64,000 bases of DNA, taken from the NCBI GenBank assembly GCA_963797535.1, contig CAWCPQ010000001.1, positions 620,001 through 684,000 of the forward strand. Reading direction: 5' to 3'. Position numbers and translations under genes: made by a program. Positions 37,140 to 46,432 of the stretch are shown here, in pieces. Source of the stretch: JAWWOL01 sp963797535 (GTDB lineage: Bacteria > Actinomycetota > Actinomycetes > JAWWOL01). Below the pieces are notes generated by a model. That model was not told where the DNA came from. It saw only the letters and a list, made by a program, of their open reading frames with translations, and searched no databases. Positions within the stretch are counted from its first letter, which is position 1; every line of letters starts with the position of its first letter.

Positions 37140-38126
37140 GTGTTGGTCTACACGCTCAGACGTCTGCTGGTCACCATCCCGCTGCTGATCGTCTCGTCCT
37201 TCATCGTCTTCGCTATGGAGGCGAGCACCGGTAACCCCATGGACAACTACGCCGGCCACCAGCCGCCGTACTCCCCGGCGTTCCTGCATGCTGAGGCGGC
37301 GCGGCTCCATGTCAACGAGCCGTTGATCCAGCGCTACTGGAACTGGTTGGTGGGGATCGTGCACGGCGACTGGGGGCCCTCGGTCGTCAACCGCAACGCC
37401 GACATCCGCGCCGACTTGTTCGGCCGGCTCGGGGTCACGGTCCGACTGATCCTGCTGGCCATGATCGTGGCGGTGATTCTCGCCATCGTCGTCGGCGTGA
37501 TCAGCGCAGTGAAGCAGTACAGCCTGACCGACTACACCTTTACCTTCACCGGCTTCATCTTCTTGTCCTTGCCGATCTTCTGGTTCGCCATCCTGCTGAA
37601 GGAAGGCGGGATCTGGCTCAACGACAACGTCTTCGGGACCCGGGTGTTCGACACCATCGGTGAGGCCTCCATCCCACCACCGCACGGGTTCTGGCACGTG
37701 CTGGCCGACGACTTCGGCCACCTGATCCTGCCGACGATCTGTCTGGCGATGGTGTCCTACGCGGCCTGGTCCCGCTTCCAGCGCGGAGCAATGCTCGAAG
37801 TGCTCAGCAGCGACTACATCCGCCTGGCGAGGTCCAAGGGACTCTCGCGCCGGCGAGTGATGGTCAAACATGCTTTGCGGACAGCGTTGATCCCGCTGAC
37901 CACGGTGACCGCGCTGGACATCGCGGCCATTCTCGGCGGTGCCGTCATCACCGAGACGATCTTCCAGTGGCACGGCATGGGGGAGTATCTCCTCGCCGGC
38001 ATCCGCAACCGCGACGTCTATCCGGTCGCCGGCTGGCTGCTGATCTCGGCCGTTTTCGTGATCCTTTTCAACCTGCTGGCCGACCTGCTGTACGCGGTCC
38101 TGGACCCGAGGATCCGTTATGAGTGA
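37140..38126 (+). CDS. ABC transporter permease, DppB/OppB family
   Basis: 328 residues from GTG 37140 (MLVYTLRRLLVTIPLL). Six membrane helices, N-terminal periplasmic region, and the EAA-type cytoplasmic loop YIRLARSKGLSRRRVMVKHALRTALIPL. One of the two membrane subunits of the peptide importer encoded from 35.2 to 41.2 kb. Overlaps the next gene by eight bases. Confidence 0.92.
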   Translation: MLVYTLRRLLVTIPLLIVSSFIVFAMEASTGNPMDNYAGHQPPYSPAFLHAEAARLHVNEPLIQRYWNWLVGIVHGDWGPSVVNRNADIRADLFGRLGVTVRLILLAMIVAVILAIVVGVISAVKQYSLTDYTFTFTGFIFLSLPIFWFAILLKEGGIWLNDNVFGTRVFDTIGEASIPPPHGFWHVLADDFGHLILPTICLAMVSYAAWSRFQRGAMLEVLSSDYIRLARSKGLSRRRVMVKHALRTALIPLTTVTALDIAAILGGAVITETIFQWHGMGEYLLAGIRNRDVYPVAGWLLISAVFVILFNLLADLLYAVLDPRIRYE

Positions 38127-39081
38127 CCCTACGATTCACGACGCAGCCTCCGCCGGCTCGACGGTGGTTCTCGGCGGCGGCCGCGACGCGCCGCCGCCCG
38201 CGGAAGCCCGCGACTACGGTCCGGCCCGGCGCAGTCCCCGCAGCATGGCGATCCGCCGGTTCCGGCATCACAAGCTCGCCATGATCAGCGTCGTCGTCTT
38301 GATCCTCATGTTCTTGTTCGCCTTTGTCGGGCCCTACCTCTGGCACTACAAGTTCAACGCTGACCCGACCAACGACCTGAGCGTGTCGCCCTCGTGGGAC
38401 CACCCCTTCGGCACCGACGACCAGGGCTACGACCAGTTCGCCTTCGTCATGAGAGGCACCCAGCAGTCATTGAAGATTGCCGTCTTCATCGCGGCCTTCT
38501 CCACGATCGTGGGCGCGATCTATGGCGCGGTGTCGGGCTACTACAAGGGCCGGGTCGACGGCTGGCTGATGCGGGTCGCCGACATCGTGCTGACCCTGCC
38601 GATCTACGTCGTGGCCGCGGTTCTCGGTCACAACGTCGGCGGTGGCACCTGGTGGCTGATCGGTCTGATCGTCGGTGGTCTCACCTGGGCCTACGTAGCC
38701 CGGGTCGTCCGCGGCACGGTGCTGGCGATCCGCGAGAAGGAGTTCGTCGAAGCAGCGAGAGCGCTCGGCGCCAGTGACGGGTGGATCATCCGCAAGCACC
38801 TGCTGCCCAACTCGATGGGCGTCATCATCGTCAACGCGACGGTGCTGATGGCAACAGCAATCCTGACGGAGACCGCCTTGTCCTACATCGGTTTCGGCAT
38901 CCAGCCGCCCGACACCTCGCTCGGCTTGCTGGTCAGCAACGGCCAGACCGCCGTGTTCACCCGGCCCTGGCTGTTCTGGATCCCCGGCATCGTCATCATC
39001 GTGATCGTGCTGTGCGTCAACTTCGTCGGCGACGGTCTGCGAGACGCCCTTGACCCGCAGGGTGATCGGGTCCGCACATGA
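38119..39081 (+). CDS. ABC transporter permease, DppC/OppC family
   Basis: 320 residues from ATG 38119. About 55 cytoplasmic residues, then the N-terminal OppC_N helix (FRHHKLAMISVVVLILMFL), five further helices and the EAA loop EFVEAARALGASDGWIIRKHLLPNSM. Pairs with the preceding DppB-type permease. Stop overlaps the first ATPase gene by four bases (ATGA). Confidence 0.92.
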   Translation: MSDPTIHDAASAGSTVVLGGGRDAPPPAEARDYGPARRSPRSMAIRRFRHHKLAMISVVVLILMFLFAFVGPYLWHYKFNADPTNDLSVSPSWDHPFGTDDQGYDQFAFVMRGTQQSLKIAVFIAAFSTIVGAIYGAVSGYYKGRVDGWLMRVADIVLTLPIYVVAAVLGHNVGGGTWWLIGLIVGGLTWAYVARVVRGTVLAIREKEFVEAARALGASDGWIIRKHLLPNSMGVIIVNATVLMATAILTETALSYIGFGIQPPDTSLGLLVSNGQTAVFTRPWLFWIPGIVIIVIVLCVNFVGDGLRDALDPQGDRVRT

Positions 39082-40184
39082 CGGCGATCGACGTCGGCAA
39101 CGACGCTTCGAACGACCTCGCCCCCGGAGTGGTTCTGTCGGTGCGCGACCTGCACGTCCAGTTCCCGACGGACGACGGCGTGGTGCAGGCCGTTCGTGGG
39201 GTCAGCTACGACCTGCATGCGGGCGAGGTTCTCGGCATCGTCGGTGAGTCCGGCTCCGGCAAGTCCGTGACGTCGCTGACCATCATGGGGCTGCTGCCGC
39301 CCAACGCCAGGGTCTCCGGCTCGATCCGATTCGGCTCGACCGAGCTGGTCGGGGCCCCGGAGAAAGCGCTCAACGACATCCGTGGCAAGAACATCGCGAT
39401 GATCTTCCAGGACCCGATGACCTCGCTCAACCCGGTCTACTCGATCGGCTACCAGATCGCCGAAGCCGTCCGCGCGCACAGCAACGTGAGCAAGTCTGCG
39501 GCACTGCAGCGGTCGATCGAGCTGCTGGAGATCGTCGGCATTCCGCGGGCCAAGGAGCGGATCGAGAACTACCCGCACGAGTTCTCCGGCGGCATGCGTC
39601 AACGCGTGGTCATCGCCATCGCCATGGCCAACAACCCCGACGTCATCATCGCCGACGAGCCGACGACGGCCCTGGATGTGACCGTTCAGGCCCAGGTGCT
39701 CGAGGCGCTGAGCCGGGCCCGCGAAGCCACCGGTGCAGCGATGATCCTCATCACTCACGACCTGGGTGTCGTCGCCGGTCAGGCCGACCGGGTGCTGGTG
39801 ATGTACGCCGGCCGCCCGGTCGAGGTCGCCGCGGTGGACGACGTCTACTACCGGCCGCGGATGCCGTACACGCTGGGTCTGCTGGGATCGATGCCCCGGC
39901 TCGACACCTCGAGCCGCGAGGATCGGCTGACGCCGATCGTGGGTTCGCCACCGTCGATGATCAACCCGCCGCCCGGCTGCCCGTTCACGCCCCGGTGCCC
40001 GATGGCTCGCGAGCTGTGCGAGCACATCGAGCCCGACCTGCTGCCGACGACCGGCGCGGACCACCTGGCCGCCTGTCACTTCTCGGCCGAGCTCGACGGC
40101 ACTGCGGCTACCGAGATCTTCGAGCCCAACCTCGCCGACGACGTTCCGGCCGGGGCCCCCACCGAGGCCGAGGAGGCGCTGTGA
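39078..40184 (+). CDS. Peptide ABC transporter ATP-binding protein, DppD/OppD family
   Basis: 368 residues from ATG 39078. Walker A GESGSGKS (56-63), Q-loop IFQDPMTSLNPV, signature FSGGMRQRVVIAIAMA, Walker B VIIADEPTTALDV, and the C-terminal oligopeptide/dipeptide domain with PPPGCPFTPRCPMARELCEH, whose four cysteines bind an Fe-S cluster in several homologues. Powers import together with the next gene product. Stop overlaps the next start (GTGA). Confidence 0.93.
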   Translation: MTAIDVGNDASNDLAPGVVLSVRDLHVQFPTDDGVVQAVRGVSYDLHAGEVLGIVGESGSGKSVTSLTIMGLLPPNARVSGSIRFGSTELVGAPEKALNDIRGKNIAMIFQDPMTSLNPVYSIGYQIAEAVRAHSNVSKSAALQRSIELLEIVGIPRAKERIENYPHEFSGGMRQRVVIAIAMANNPDVIIADEPTTALDVTVQAQVLEALSRAREATGAAMILITHDLGVVAGQADRVLVMYAGRPVEVAAVDDVYYRPRMPYTLGLLGSMPRLDTSSREDRLTPIVGSPPSMINPPPGCPFTPRCPMARELCEHIEPDLLPTTGADHLAACHFSAELDGTAATEIFEPNLADDVPAGAPTEAEEAL

Positions 40185-41242
40185 CCACCACCTCCGGTGC
40201 TCCTTCGGCAGCGCCGTCGGCCGAGCGCGAGGGTCAGCCGATCCTGTCGGTCAAGCACCTGGTCAAGCACTTTCCGGTGCGCGGCGGCGGCCTGATCAAG
40301 CGCGAGGTCGGCCAGGTTCACGCCGTCTGTGACGTCTCCTTCGACGTCTATCCGGGCGAGACGCTCGGCGTCGTCGGCGAGTCCGGCTGTGGCAAGTCCA
40401 CCACCGGCCGGGCCGTGCTCAACCTGCAGCCGGCCACGTCCGGTCAGGTCCTCTTCCAGGGGCAGGACCTGGCCACCGTCTCCAAGACCCAGATGCGGGC
40501 GCTGCGGCGCGAGATGCAGATCGTCTTCCAGGACCCGTTTGCCTCGCTCGACCCGCGCTTCACCGTCCACGACGCCATCGCCGAGCCGCTGCGCATCCAC
40601 GGTCTCTACCGCAACGGCGGCGACGCCAAGGTCGGTGAGCTGATGGCGATGGTCGGCCTCAACCCCGAGCACGGGGCGCGTTACGCGCACGAGTTCTCCG
40701 GCGGCCAGCGCCAGCGCATCGGCATCGCCAGGGCGCTCGCGCTCGAGCCCCGGCTGCTCGTTCTCGATGAGCCGGTGTCCGCCCTCGACGTCTCGATCCA
40801 GGCCGGCGTGATCAACCTGCTCGAGGAGCTGCAGGAGCGCCTCGGGCTGTCCTACGTCTTCATCGCCCACGACCTCAGCGTCGTGCGGCACATCGCCGAC
40901 CGGGTCGCGGTCATGTACCTCGGCAAGATCGTCGAGATGGCGTCGGGCGACGAGCTGTTCCGGCGGCCGTCGCACCCGTACACGCAGGCTCTGATCTCGG
41001 CGATCCCGATCCCCGACCCGCACAAGGAGCGCACCCGCAAGCGGATCATCATCACCGGCGACGTGCCCAGCCCGGTCGACCCGCCGAGCGGGTGCCGGTT
41101 CCGTACCCGGTGCCCCAAGTTCGCGAACGAGCTCTCCGACACCCAGCAGGCAACCTGCATCAACGAGGAGCCGGTGCTGGTCGACCACGGCCAGGGCCAC
41201 CCGGCCGCGTGCCACTTTGCGCAGAGCCTCGAGCTGATTTGA
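40181..41242 (+). CDS. Peptide ABC transporter ATP-binding protein, DppF/OppF family
   Basis: 353 residues from GTG 40181. Walker A GESGCGKST (66-74), Q-loop VFQDPFASLDPR, signature FSGGQRQRIGIARALA, Walker B LLVLDEPVSALDVS, H-loop FIAHDLSVV, and the C-terminal cysteine motif PPSGCRFRTRCPKFAN. Second ATPase of the importer and last gene of the unit; secG follows with its own promoter element. Confidence 0.93.
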   Translation: MTTTSGAPSAAPSAEREGQPILSVKHLVKHFPVRGGGLIKREVGQVHAVCDVSFDVYPGETLGVVGESGCGKSTTGRAVLNLQPATSGQVLFQGQDLATVSKTQMRALRREMQIVFQDPFASLDPRFTVHDAIAEPLRIHGLYRNGGDAKVGELMAMVGLNPEHGARYAHEFSGGQRQRIGIARALALEPRLLVLDEPVSALDVSIQAGVINLLEELQERLGLSYVFIAHDLSVVRHIADRVAVMYLGKIVEMASGDELFRRPSHPYTQALISAIPIPDPHKERTRKRIIITGDVPSPVDPPSGCRFRTRCPKFANELSDTQQATCINEEPVLVDHGQGHPAACHFAQSLELI

Positions 41243-41276
41243 TCGTCAGCGGGGCCGAAATCGGTCGAGGGCTGGT

Positions 41277-41282
41277 TAGGAT
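41277..41282 (+). promoter_or_regulatory. -10 element of secG, leaderless type
   Basis: TAGGAT followed by six bases (GTTCGG) and GTG 41289. Confidence 0.55.
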
Positions 41283-41288
41283 GTTCGG

Positions 41289-41522
41289 GTGACCATCGCC
41301 CTTTCCATTATTTTGTGCATCACCAGCATCCTGCTGATCGTGCTGATCCTGCTGCACCGCGGCAAGGGCGGCGGTCTGTCGGACATGTTCGGTGGCGGCG
41401 TCTCGTCGTCGGCCTCCGGTTCCTCGGTGGTGGAGAAGAACCTCGACCGGTTCACCATCTTCGTCGGCATCGTCTGGGCCGCAGCGATCATCGCCTCGGG
41501 ACTGCAGACCTACGGCGGCTAG
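41289..41522 (+). CDS. secG: Preprotein translocase subunit SecG
   Basis: 77 residues. Two membrane helices (SIILCITSILLIVLILLH and IFVGIVWAAAIIASGLQTY) joined by a Gly/Ser loop GKGGGLSDMFGGGVSSS, the SecG signature. Auxiliary subunit of the SecYEG channel. Placed downstream of tpiA in many actinobacteria; here the peptide ABC operon is inserted between them. Confidence 0.93.
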   Translation: MTIALSIILCITSILLIVLILLHRGKGGGLSDMFGGGVSSSASGSSVVEKNLDRFTIFVGIVWAAAIIASGLQTYGG

Positions 41523-41640
41523 CCCAACCGCGCCGGAGTGACCGGAACCAGGCCGTACACTAAGAACACATCGGCCCCTGAGCGTTCGGCCGTTGGCGTG
41601 AGATGACCGTTCGGGCAGCACCGGAGCAAGGGGCAATACC

Positions 41641-41976
41641 GTGGCAGGTGGCAACGCCATTCGTGGCAGTCGGGTCGGAGCAGGCCCGATGGGTGAGGCC
41701 GAGCGGGGCGAGTCCGCTCCCCGGCAGCGCATTTCGTTCTGGTGCGCGAACGACCACGAGACCAAGCCCTCCTTCGCCTCCGACGCTGCCATCCCCGAGA
41801 CTTGGGACTGCCCGCGCTGCGGCTACCCTGCCGGGCGCGACCAGACCAACACCCCTGCGCCGCCCAAGACTGAGCCGTACAAGACCCACCTGGCCTACGT
41901 GCGCGAGCGTCGCACCGATGCTGACGGTGACGCGATCCTGTCCGAGGCCCTCGCCGCACTGCGGGCGAAGAGCTAG
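41641..41976 (+). CDS. rbpA: RNA polymerase-binding protein RbpA
   Basis: 111 residues from GTG 41641. N-terminal AIRGSRVGAGPMGEAERGE, core zinc-binding FWCANDHETKP...WDCPRCG with its cysteines, and the sigma-interacting C-terminal helix (THLAYVRERRTDADGDAILSEAL). Actinobacterial factor that binds RNA polymerase and principal sigma factors and supports open-complex formation. TACACT at 41556-41561 may be its -10. Confidence 0.95.
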   Translation: MAGGNAIRGSRVGAGPMGEAERGESAPRQRISFWCANDHETKPSFASDAAIPETWDCPRCGYPAGRDQTNTPAPPKTEPYKTHLAYVRERRTDADGDAILSEALAALRAKS

Positions 41977-41989
41977 CCAGGCCCCAGCG

Positions 41990-42730
41990 TCAGCTCAACC
42001 CGGCGGCTGATGCCACGTCGAGGAACCACCAGGTGCCGTCGCGGCCGTGCAGGCCGGCCGACGGCACCTGTAGCTTGTCGGCTCCCGACAGCGCGAGGTG
42101 TACGGCCGCTGCCTTTTCCGCCCCCGCCGCGATGACCCAGATCTCGCTGGCGCTGTTCAACGTCGGATAGGTCATCGAGACCCGGGTCGGCGGTGGCTTC
42201 GGGCAGTCGCGTACGGCCACGACCGGGCGCTCGTCCACGGACGCCGGCGACTCCGGGAAGATCGAGGCGACGTGCCCCTCGGGACCCATCCCGAGCATGA
42301 GGATGTCGAAACCCGTTCCGGCGGACGCCAGCTCGGCCGCGTAGCGCTCGGCCGCGGCTTCCGGGTTGTCCCCGTCCGGTCCGTCCGGTCCGGCCATCGG
42401 GTGCACCCGGGACCAGTCCAGGTCGAGGTGGTCCAGCAGGGCCTCGCGGGCCTGGGTCTCGTTGCGGTCCGGGTGTCCGGTCGGCAGGAACCGCTCGTCC
42501 CCCCACCACAGGTCGATCGCCCGCCAGTCGATGGCGGTGCGCCCGGCGCCCGCGAGCAGGCTGCGCAGGGTGGCGATGCCGACCCCGCCGCCGGTGAGAA
42601 CCACCGACGCCGACCCTCTCGTGGCCTGCAGCTCGACGACCTTGGCGGTCAGCCGTTGCGCCGCAGCGTCGGCAACAGCCGCCGGATCCGGGTGCACGAG
42701 AACGACCGGGGGCATTGTCGCGCCGGTCAC
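41990..42730 (-). CDS. pgl: 6-Phosphogluconolactonase
   Basis: 246 residues from GTG 42730, which overlaps the opcA stop (GTGA); ATG 42715 is an alternative. SugarP isomerase-like fold: VVLTGGGVGIATLRSL, IDLWWGDERFLPTGHPDRNE, FDILMLGMGPEGHVASIFPES and VSMTYPTLNSASEIWVI. Hydrolyses 6-phosphogluconolactone in the oxidative pentose phosphate pathway. Last gene of tkt-tal-zwf-opcA-pgl. Confidence 0.93.
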   Translation of the reverse strand: MTGATMPPVVLVHPDPAAVADAAAQRLTAKVVELQATRGSASVVLTGGGVGIATLRSLLAGAGRTAIDWRAIDLWWGDERFLPTGHPDRNETQAREALLDHLDLDWSRVHPMAGPDGPDGDNPEAAAERYAAELASAGTGFDILMLGMGPEGHVASIFPESPASVDERPVVAVRDCPKPPPTRVSMTYPTLNSASEIWVIAAGAEKAAAVHLALSGADKLQVPSAGLHGRDGTWWFLDVASAAGLS

Positions 42731-43671
42731 TCTGCGGCGACCGGCTGTGCCGCCGGAGCGGTCACGACACCCGCGGCGAACGCGGCGAGGGCTTCGGCGT
42801 ACGGCTCGTCCGCATCCAGCCGGCGCAGCTCCTCGGCGAGCAGCTCGCCGAGGTCGCGGATCGCCAGCGGCAGCTGGCGGTCGGCCTGACCGGGACGCAC
42901 CAACGTCGCCGACCGGCCGTCCGGCCGGTCGATCCGCAGGGTGCTGTCCTCGAGCTCGATGGTGACCTCGGAGATCGCCGGACCAGGGGCCGGAATGACC
43001 TCGGCCGGCACCCCGAGCCGGCTGCCCAGCCAGGCGGCGAGCAGCCAGGCCGACGCGATGCCGTCGTGGGCCGAGCCGACGGTGACCCGCTTGGGCGCGG
43101 CGGTGACGGTGTCGAACTGGGACGCGATCAGCGCCCGCCACGTCGTGAGCCGGGTCCACACCAGGTCGGTGTCGCCGTCCTGGTAGTCGATGGCCCGCTG
43201 ACGCAGCGTCGCCACCGGGTCGGCGGTGGTGCGCGAGTCGGTGATCCGGCGGCTGGCCAGGGCGCCGAGGCAGTCCTCGCCGGAGCGCACCGGCGGCTCG
43301 CCGAACCACCACGTCACGACCGGTGTGTCCGGCGCCAGCAGCGGCAGCACGACCGACTCGGCGTGAGCTGCCAGCTGGCCGTACATCCTGAGCACGACCG
43401 ACTCGCCGGGGCCGAGGTGACCACCGACGGTGACCTCGGCGTCCAACCGCGGCTCGAGGGCGTCCGGGTGCATCCGCACGACAGTGAGCAGGCGGCACGG
43501 GTGGGCCATCGACGCTGCGGTGGCCGCCTCCATCGCCGCTGGTACGGAACGCTCGTCCACCACGGCGACCAGGGTGAGGACCAGGCCGCTGGCCACCGCA
43601 CCGGCCGCGCGCCGCTCGGCGCCGAGGGCGCGTACGACCTGGCCGGAGTTGCAGTCCCAGAGCGTGGTCAT
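42727..43671 (-). CDS. opcA: Glucose-6-phosphate dehydrogenase assembly protein OpcA
   Basis: 314 residues from ATG 43671, overlapping the zwf stop (ATGA). Seen: VVTWWFGEPPV, ALASRRITDSRTT, DLVWTRLTTWRALIASQFD and SAWLLAAWLGSRLGV, conserved in the OpcA family. Established role: an allosteric or assembly factor for glucose-6-phosphate dehydrogenase in cyanobacteria and actinobacteria. Position directly after zwf supports the call. Confidence 0.93.
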   Translation of the reverse strand: MTTLWDCNSGQVVRALGAERRAAGAVASGLVLTLVAVVDERSVPAAMEAATAASMAHPCRLLTVVRMHPDALEPRLDAEVTVGGHLGPGESVVLRMYGQLAAHAESVVLPLLAPDTPVVTWWFGEPPVRSGEDCLGALASRRITDSRTTADPVATLRQRAIDYQDGDTDLVWTRLTTWRALIASQFDTVTAAPKRVTVGSAHDGIASAWLLAAWLGSRLGVPAEVIPAPGPAISEVTIELEDSTLRIDRPDGRSATLVRPGQADRQLPLAIRDLGELLAEELRRLDADEPYAEALAAFAAGVVTAPAAQPVAAE

Positions 43672-45209
43672 GGCCGTCGCCAGCTGCGGCCGTCGACGGC
43701 GAGCATCTCGTCGGCCTTCGCCGGGCCCCAGGTGCCGCCTTCGTACTTCTCCGGGGTCGTGGACGCCCAGTAGGCCTCGAGCGGGTCGATGACCTGCCAG
43801 CTCATCTCCACCTCTTCGTGGTTGGGGAACAGCGTCTTGTCCCCGAGCATCACGTCGAGGATCAGCCGCTCGTAGGCCTCGGGGGAGGACTCGGTGAACG
43901 AGGCGCCGTAGTCGAAGTCCATCGCGACGTCGCGCACCTCCATGGTCGTGCCCGGCACCTTGGAGCCGAAGCGCAGCGTGACGCCTTCGTCGGGCTGTAC
44001 CCGGATCACCAGCTGGTTCTTGCCGAGCTCGTCGACATCGTTGGCAGAAAAAGGTGTGTGCGGCGCGCGCTTGAAGATGACCGCGATCTCGGTGACCCGC
44101 TTGGGCAGTCGCTTGCCGGTGCGCAGGTAGAAGGGGACGCCGGCCCAGCGCCGGGTCTCCACGCCCACGCGGACAGCTGCGTAGGTCTCGGTACGGGAGT
44201 CCTCCGGCACGTCCTTCTCGGCGGTGTAGCCGATGACCTGCTCGCCGCCCAGCCAGCCGCTGGCGTACTGACCCCGCACGGCGTACCGCTCGAGGTTCTC
44301 CGGCAGCGAGATCGCCCCGAGGGCCTTGATCTTCTCGCGGCGCAGCGCCTCGGCCCCGAAGCTGACCGGCTCCTCCATGGCGACCAGGGCGAGCAGCTGG
44401 AGCAGGTGGTTCTGGAGTACGTCGCGGGCGGCGCCGGCCGAGTCGTAGAACCCGGCCCGGCCGCTGATGCCGACGTCCTCGGCCATCGTGATCTGGATCG
44501 AGTCGATGTGGTGGGAGTTCCACAGCGGCTCGAACAGCTCGTTGGCCGTGCGCAGCGCCAGCACGTTCTGAACCGTCTCCTTGCCCAGGTAGTGGTCGAT
44601 CCGGAACACGTCGTCGGCGGTGAAGACCTCGTCGACCAAAGCGTTGAGCTGGCGGCTGGAGGGGAGGTCGTGGCCGAACGGCTTCTCGACGACGACCCGG
44701 CGCCAGCCGCCGCGGACCGAGTTGTCGGCCATGCCGGTGCGTCGCATCTGCCGGAGTACCAAGGGAAACATCGCCGGCGGGATGGACAGGTAGAACGCCG
44801 CGTTGCCGGCAATGCCATGACTGTCCTCGAGCCGGATCAGCTCGGCGGCCAGCGCATCGAAGGACTCGTCGTCGTCGAAGGAGCCGGGCTGGAACCGGAT
44901 GGACTGCGCCAGCCGGTTCCAGACGTCGTCACGAAAAGGGGTCCGCGCCCCGTTCATCGCCGCCTCGCGGGCCAGCTCCTCGAAGTCGCCATGAGCCCAG
45001 TCGCGCCTGGCGAACCCGAGCAGCACGAACTCCGGCGGCAGCAGGCCGCGGTTGGCGAGGTCGTACACCGCAGGGATCAGCTTCTTCCTGGCCAGGTCCC
45101 CGGTGACGCCGAACACCACGAAGGCGCACGGATCGGGCACCCGCGGCAGCCGCCGGTCGCGAGGATCGCGGAGCGGGTTGAAGCCGGCGTGCGCGGTGTC
45201 GATCGTCAC
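43668..45209 (-). CDS. zwf: Glucose-6-phosphate 1-dehydrogenase
   Basis: 513 residues from GTG 45209, three bases after the tal stop. NADP-binding VVFGVTGDLARKKLIPAVYD, active site FRIDHYLGKETVQN (catalytic His region), EKPFGHDL and MAEDVGISGRAGFYDSAGAARD. First step of the oxidative pentose phosphate pathway. Lies between tal and opcA with tight spacing, so it is probably co-transcribed from the tkt promoter. Confidence 0.97.
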   Translation of the reverse strand: MTIDTAHAGFNPLRDPRDRRLPRVPDPCAFVVFGVTGDLARKKLIPAVYDLANRGLLPPEFVLLGFARRDWAHGDFEELAREAAMNGARTPFRDDVWNRLAQSIRFQPGSFDDDESFDALAAELIRLEDSHGIAGNAAFYLSIPPAMFPLVLRQMRRTGMADNSVRGGWRRVVVEKPFGHDLPSSRQLNALVDEVFTADDVFRIDHYLGKETVQNVLALRTANELFEPLWNSHHIDSIQITMAEDVGISGRAGFYDSAGAARDVLQNHLLQLLALVAMEEPVSFGAEALRREKIKALGAISLPENLERYAVRGQYASGWLGGEQVIGYTAEKDVPEDSRTETYAAVRVGVETRRWAGVPFYLRTGKRLPKRVTEIAVIFKRAPHTPFSANDVDELGKNQLVIRVQPDEGVTLRFGSKVPGTTMEVRDVAMDFDYGASFTESSPEAYERLILDVMLGDKTLFPNHEEVEMSWQVIDPLEAYWASTTPEKYEGGTWGPAKADEMLAVDGRSWRRP

Positions 45210-45211
45210 GC

Positions 45212-46345
45212 TCAGTGCTCCTCGCCGTGCTGACTCAGCTTGGCCTGAACCGCCTCGATCAGCTCGACCCACGACTGCTCGAACTTCTCGACGCCCTCAC
45301 GCTCGAGCGTGTCGACGACGTCGTCGTAGGAGATGCCGACGCCGGCCAGGTCGTTGAGGACCTCCTGCGCCGCGATGTAGTGGCCGCGGATGGTGTCACC
45401 AGTGATGACGCCGTGGTCGTGCACGGCCTGCAGGGTCGGCTCCGGCATGGTGTTGACGGTGTGGTCGGCGACCAGGTCGACGACGTACATCGTGTCGTCG
45501 TAGGCCGGGTCCTTGACGCCGGTGGAGGCCCACAGCGGACGCTGCACCTTGGCGCCGGCCGCCGCGAGGGCTGCCCAGCGCTCGCCACCGAACTTCTCCT
45601 CGTACAGCTGGTACGCGAGTCGGGCATTGGCCACGGCCGCCTTGCCCTTGAGCGCCTTGGCCGCGTCGGTGCCGATCTTGTCGAGCCGCTTGTCGATCTC
45701 GGTGTCGACCCTGGAGACGAAGAACGATGCCACCGAGCCGATGGAGCTCAGGTCGAGGCCGGCCTTCTGCGCCCGCTCGAGACCGTCGAGGAAGGCGTCG
45801 ATGACCAGGCCGTAGCGCTCGAGGGAGAAGATCAGCGTCACGTTGACGCTGATGCCCTCGGCGAGCGCCTGGCTGATGGCGGGCAGGCTGGCCAGCGTCG
45901 CCGGGATCTTGATGAACAGGTTGGGCCGGTCGACCAGCCACCACAGGGCGCGCGCCTCTGCGATCGTCTTCGTCGCGTCGCCGGAGATCCGCGGGTCGAC
46001 CTCGATGGAGACGCGCCCGTCGACGGTGTCGCTCGCGGTGTACGCGGGACGCAGCACGTCGCAGCCCCAGCGCACGTCCGAGGTCGTGATGGCCCGCAGG
46101 GCCTCGCCGACGTCGACCCCGCGGGCGGCGAGGTCGTCGAGCTGCGTGACATAGGCGTCCGCGCCGCTGATCGCTTTCTGGAAGATCGTCGGGTTGGTGG
46201 TGATGCCCACGACGTGGCGGTCGCGGATCAGGTCGCCGAGGTTGCCGCTGCGCAGCCGCTCGCGGCTCAGGTCGTCGAGCCAGACCGCGACGCCGGCGAC
46301 GCTGAGCTGACCCAGCGGGTCGAGGTGGTGAATCTCCGATGTCAT
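45212..46345 (-). CDS. tal: Transaldolase
   Basis: 377 residues from ATG 46345, with AGGGAG ribosome-binding site. GITTNPTIFQKAI, DPRISGDATKTIAEA, LFIKIPATLASLPA with the Schiff-base lysine, NVTLIFSLERY and RPLWASTGVKDPAYDDTMYV are the typical features of the longer actinobacterial transaldolase. Transfers a dihydroxyacetone unit in the non-oxidative pentose phosphate pathway. Separated from tkt by 87 bases. Confidence 0.96.
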   Translation of the reverse strand: MTSEIHHLDPLGQLSVAGVAVWLDDLSRERLRSGNLGDLIRDRHVVGITTNPTIFQKAISGADAYVTQLDDLAARGVDVGEALRAITTSDVRWGCDVLRPAYTASDTVDGRVSIEVDPRISGDATKTIAEARALWWLVDRPNLFIKIPATLASLPAISQALAEGISVNVTLIFSLERYGLVIDAFLDGLERAQKAGLDLSSIGSVASFFVSRVDTEIDKRLDKIGTDAAKALKGKAAVANARLAYQLYEEKFGGERWAALAAAGAKVQRPLWASTGVKDPAYDDTMYVVDLVADHTVNTMPEPTLQAVHDHGVITGDTIRGHYIAAQEVLNDLAGVGISYDDVVDTLEREGVEKFEQSWVELIEAVQAKLSQHGEEH

Positions 46346-46432
46346 GGGGTGCTCCCTGAGGTCGCGGACGAGGGTGAACGGCATTGTTCGGGCACTGCTG
46401 CTGGCTGGTGCACTGCTGATAGGTACAACTCG

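Noticed and set aside
35049..37973. 974-codon open frame antisense to the peptide-binding protein and permease
   Set aside because: Covers two real genes and a terminator; no recognisable motifs.
45210..45272. Longer N-terminus for glucose-6-phosphate dehydrogenase
   Set aside because: It would run into tal; GTG 45209 gives the family-typical start.
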